A stretch of DNA of 8,849 nucleotides from an uncultured Odoribacter sp. GTDB taxonomy: Bacteria > Bacteroidota > Bacteroidia > Bacteroidales > Marinifilaceae. Of the stretch, positions 7,191 to 8,849 are shown one piece after another. The stretch spans positions 1 through 8,849 of the forward strand of contig CAMRAP010000060.1 in NCBI GenBank assembly GCA_947039985.1, given 5' to 3'. Below the pieces are notes generated by a model. It was not told the DNA's origin. It worked only from the letters and a program-made list of their open reading frames with translations, and did no database searches. A program made the translations under genes and the position numbers. Every line of letters begins with the position of its first letter. Position 1 is the first letter of the stretch.

Positions 7191-8216
7191 ATGACTTATT
7201 TTAGTAAAATTTTATTATACCTTATCATTGGTTTTTTAGCGATGTGGCAACTTCCTTGGTGCTACAATTTTCTTGCTGTAGAAGGATCAAAATCAGGATT
7301 TACATTATATAGTAGTATCCTGGATGACTTTGTTTTTATCAAGCATTCCGATGCGGGAGCTGTGAGAAAAAGCCTCTCTGGCAAGGAATTTACACAGAAT
7401 CAATTTGACTCTATTTTACCAACATTTTATCTCCGTCAGCTTGTAACCGATGGACGATTCCCTGATACAATAAAAGGCATTCCAGTGGAGCCTAAAATGG
7501 TTCAACAGGAAAACTTTAACTACCGTTGTGTACCTTCTGACATTAATCGACCTAAAATAGGACTCTATTCTCTACTAGAGAGCATGTCTAAACGAGTTGA
7601 TTTAGTGATGCCTGATGATGTTTTTCGATTAACGGACAGTCGCATTGAATTTATAGATATGAAATCAAACTCCATAAATGAGAATAAGAGTCAGATATTT
7701 ACAGCTGAAATGAAAAAAAAGGGACTTGTATTTCCTGTAAAAACTTTATCTGGAAATCCAACTACAAGAAAAGAGTATGACGAAGGATATGTAATGCTTG
7801 ATGCAAACAACAATGTATTCCATGTCAAAATGACTGTAGGACGACCATTTGTTAGGAGTGTTAAATCTCCTAAAGATGTTACACTAAAGCACCTTTTTAT
7901 AACAGAGTTTAGAAATCGTAAAACATTGGCGTTAATAACTGATACAGAGAATAAACTATATGTATTAAGTCCTAATTATAAAATCACGAAGGTAGATATA
8001 CCCAGTTATGATCCCAAGTTGAATTATATAACAATTATGGGAAATATGTTTGACTGGACTATACGCATAACCTCTAAGACAGAAGATAATTACTATGCCA
8101 TAGACAACAATACCTACCAGCGAATTAAGGAGCATAAAAATAAGCTGTCAAGCAATGGAATTCCCACTTTGTCATTTACGTCAAGTCTTGATAAATTTGT
8201 AAAACCCCGTTTTTAA
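7191..8216 (+). CDS. DUF4857-family membrane-anchored protein
   Basis: The 341-residue protein has one N-terminal membrane helix at about residues 5-22 (ILLYLIIGFLAMWQLPW) and no cleavage site or lipobox that I can see, so most of it should hang in the periplasm. Recognisable family motifs are FDSILPTFYLRQL (72-84), DGRFPDTIKG (87-96), DDVFRLTDSRIEFIDM (142-157), GNPTTRKEYDEGY (188-200) and GNMFDWTIRI (284-293). Repeated short strands with turns (DTENKLYVLSPNYKITKVDI) hint at a beta-propeller-like or other all-beta fold, but this is only an impression. I know DUF4857 as genes that follow an ABC ATPase/permease pair in Bacteroidales; no biochemical role is known to me. It is the last gene of the operon and stops after FVKPRF. 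A one-base change in the T run at 8210-8214 would add a short hydrophobic tail, so the true C-terminus is slightly uncertain. Confidence 0.78.
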   Translation: MTYFSKILLYLIIGFLAMWQLPWCYNFLAVEGSKSGFTLYSSILDDFVFIKHSDAGAVRKSLSGKEFTQNQFDSILPTFYLRQLVTDGRFPDTIKGIPVEPKMVQQENFNYRCVPSDINRPKIGLYSLLESMSKRVDLVMPDDVFRLTDSRIEFIDMKSNSINENKSQIFTAEMKKKGLVFPVKTLSGNPTTRKEYDEGYVMLDANNNVFHVKMTVGRPFVRSVKSPKDVTLKHLFITEFRNRKTLALITDTENKLYVLSPNYKITKVDIPSYDPKLNYITIMGNMFDWTIRITSKTEDNYYAIDNNTYQRIKEHKNKLSSNGIPTLSFTSSLDKFVKPRF

Positions 8217-8269
8217 TCCTCCTTACAATTATGAACATGCATTACTTTCTGATGCTATCTTAAGAATAA

Positions 8270-8307
8270 GCAAGTGATAAAACCATTCGAAAAATTTTAT
8301 CACTTGC
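8270..8307. terminator. Perfect 13-bp inverted repeat, probable bidirectional terminator
   Basis: The arm GCAAGTGATAAAA at 8270-8282 is exactly complementary to TTTTATCACTTGC at 8295-8307, with a 12-nt loop. It lies between the end of the plus-strand operon (8216) and the end of the minus-strand kinase (8360), where a shared terminator is expected. T-rich sequence follows on each side: TTCGTTCTCTT on the plus strand and TTATTCTTAA on the minus strand. The stem is AT-rich with only five G-C pairs and the T tracts are broken, so termination may be leaky. The 8-nt core TTTATCAC occurs again at 8331-8338. Confidence 0.6.
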
Positions 8308-8359
8308 CATTCGTTCTCTTAGATATAAACTTTATCACATGGAAAGTTATTCTATTCAA

Positions 8360-8801
8360 TTAAAAAAACACCGTAAACCGAGTTAAACCATCTTCGCCTG
8401 TGGCAAGTGAGAATTTATAGCCATGCTTTAAAAGGATCTCTCTGACAAGCAGTAAACCAATTCCTTGACCATTAGGCTTGGTGGAGAAGAATGGTGAAAA
8501 TAGTTTTATTGCTACTTCCTCTGAAATTCCTTCACCATTATCTACTATGGTCAAAGATATGGGCTTTGTAGATGTTTCAATACTTATCGTGCCTCTATCA
8601 CCTACAGATTCTATAGCATTTTTAATGATGTTGAGTACTACTTGCTCCATCAATATACTATCAATCATCACCTTGGGTTCAATATCCGTCAACTCCAGTG
8701 AAAAATGGATCTGTTTTCTAGAAGCAAGGCTCTCTATAAACGGCATCCTATCTTTGATGAAATCATTCAGAAAAACAGAAGATAACTGAGGCTGTGGAAT
8801 C
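8360..8801 (-). CDS. Sensor histidine kinase, C-terminal ATPase domain (5' end missing)
   Basis: On the minus strand the frame is open from the end of genuine sequence (about 8801) to the TAA at 8360-8362, giving 146 codons. The first Met (8746) is internal: the 18 upstream codons read IPQPQLSSVFLNDFIKDR, the usual linker between the histidine-containing helices and the ATPase domain. The fragment is a HATPase_c domain: N box MEQVVLNIIKNAIES, G1 DNGEGI, F box and G2 FSPFFSTKPNGQGIGLLLV, and a C-terminal GLTRFTVFF. All ATP-binding motifs are intact. The sensor domain and phospho-accepting His are lost with the contig end. The style resembles NtrB/ZraS-like kinases that often pair with NtrC-type regulators, but no regulator is visible. 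It is convergent with the operon, so it is not part of it; whether it controls the operon is unknown. Confidence 0.92.
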
Positions 8802-8849
8802 AGATCGGAAGAGCGTCGTGTAGGGAAAGAGTGTTAAGATTAGTGTAGA
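8802..8849. other. Illumina TruSeq adapter read-through (assembly artefact)
   Basis: The last 48 bases are synthetic. Positions 8802-8834 match the reverse complement of the Illumina TruSeq read-1 adapter (AGATCGGAAGAGC, then GTCGTGTAGGGAAAGAGTGT). Positions 8835-8842, TAAGATTA, are the reverse complement of TAATCTTA, which I recall as TruSeq HT index D506. Positions 8843-8849, GTGTAGA, begin the P5 arm that follows the index. The order adapter, 8-base index, P5 arm fits exactly. Genuine DNA ends at about 8801; this stretch should be trimmed and not translated. Confidence 0.97.

Noticed and set aside
8231..8263. Mini-ORF MNMHYFLMLS after the operon
   Set aside because: Ten codons with no ribosome-binding context; more likely intergenic DNA or a frameshifted tail of the DUF4857 gene.
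8478..8789. Plus-strand open frame of 103 codons
   Set aside because: It lies antisense to the histidine kinase, whose motifs are unmistakable on the other strand, and the translation resembles no protein family.

Overview
The window is a draft-assembly contig from a member of the Bacteroidetes, most likely order Bacteroidales. The evidence is AT-rich coding DNA, A/T-rich leaders without clear Shine-Dalgarno sites, a TonB-dependent receptor and a second outer-membrane barrel that both end in Phe, a lipoprotein with an acidic surface-export signal, and several protein families I know essentially only from this group (DUF4876, DUF6850, DUF4857, short PepSY_TM-like). I cannot resolve the genus.

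Positions 1-8216 look like one plus-strand operon of eight genes. Gaps are 10-35 nt and there is one 14-nt overlap. The order runs from the outside of the cell inwards: TonB-dependent receptor (5' end missing), surface lipoprotein (DUF4876), outer-membrane barrel (DUF6850), periplasm-facing lipoprotein with a CxHxCxH motif, short PepSY_TM-like inner-membrane protein, exporter-type ABC ATPase, six-helix ABC permease, and a membrane-anchored DUF4857 protein. No periplasmic binding protein or importer-type permease is present, so this is not a classical siderophore, heme or B12 uptake operon.

My reading is an envelope-spanning system, probably for acquiring or handling a metal or metal complex. 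The receptor and its two outer-membrane partners would import a ligand. The Cys/His lipoprotein and PepSY_TM protein would handle it in the periplasm. The ABC/DUF4857 module would do a transport or maturation job, loosely like NosFY in copper-site assembly. The substrate is unknown.

Positions 8217-8359 are intergenic and hold a 13-bp inverted repeat, probably a bidirectional terminator between convergent transcripts. Positions 8360-8801 are the C-terminal ATPase half of a sensor histidine kinase on the minus strand, cut by the contig end. Positions 8802-8849 are not biological: they are Illumina TruSeq adapter, including an 8-base i5 index. I see no RNA genes, mobile elements, CRISPR arrays or origins.
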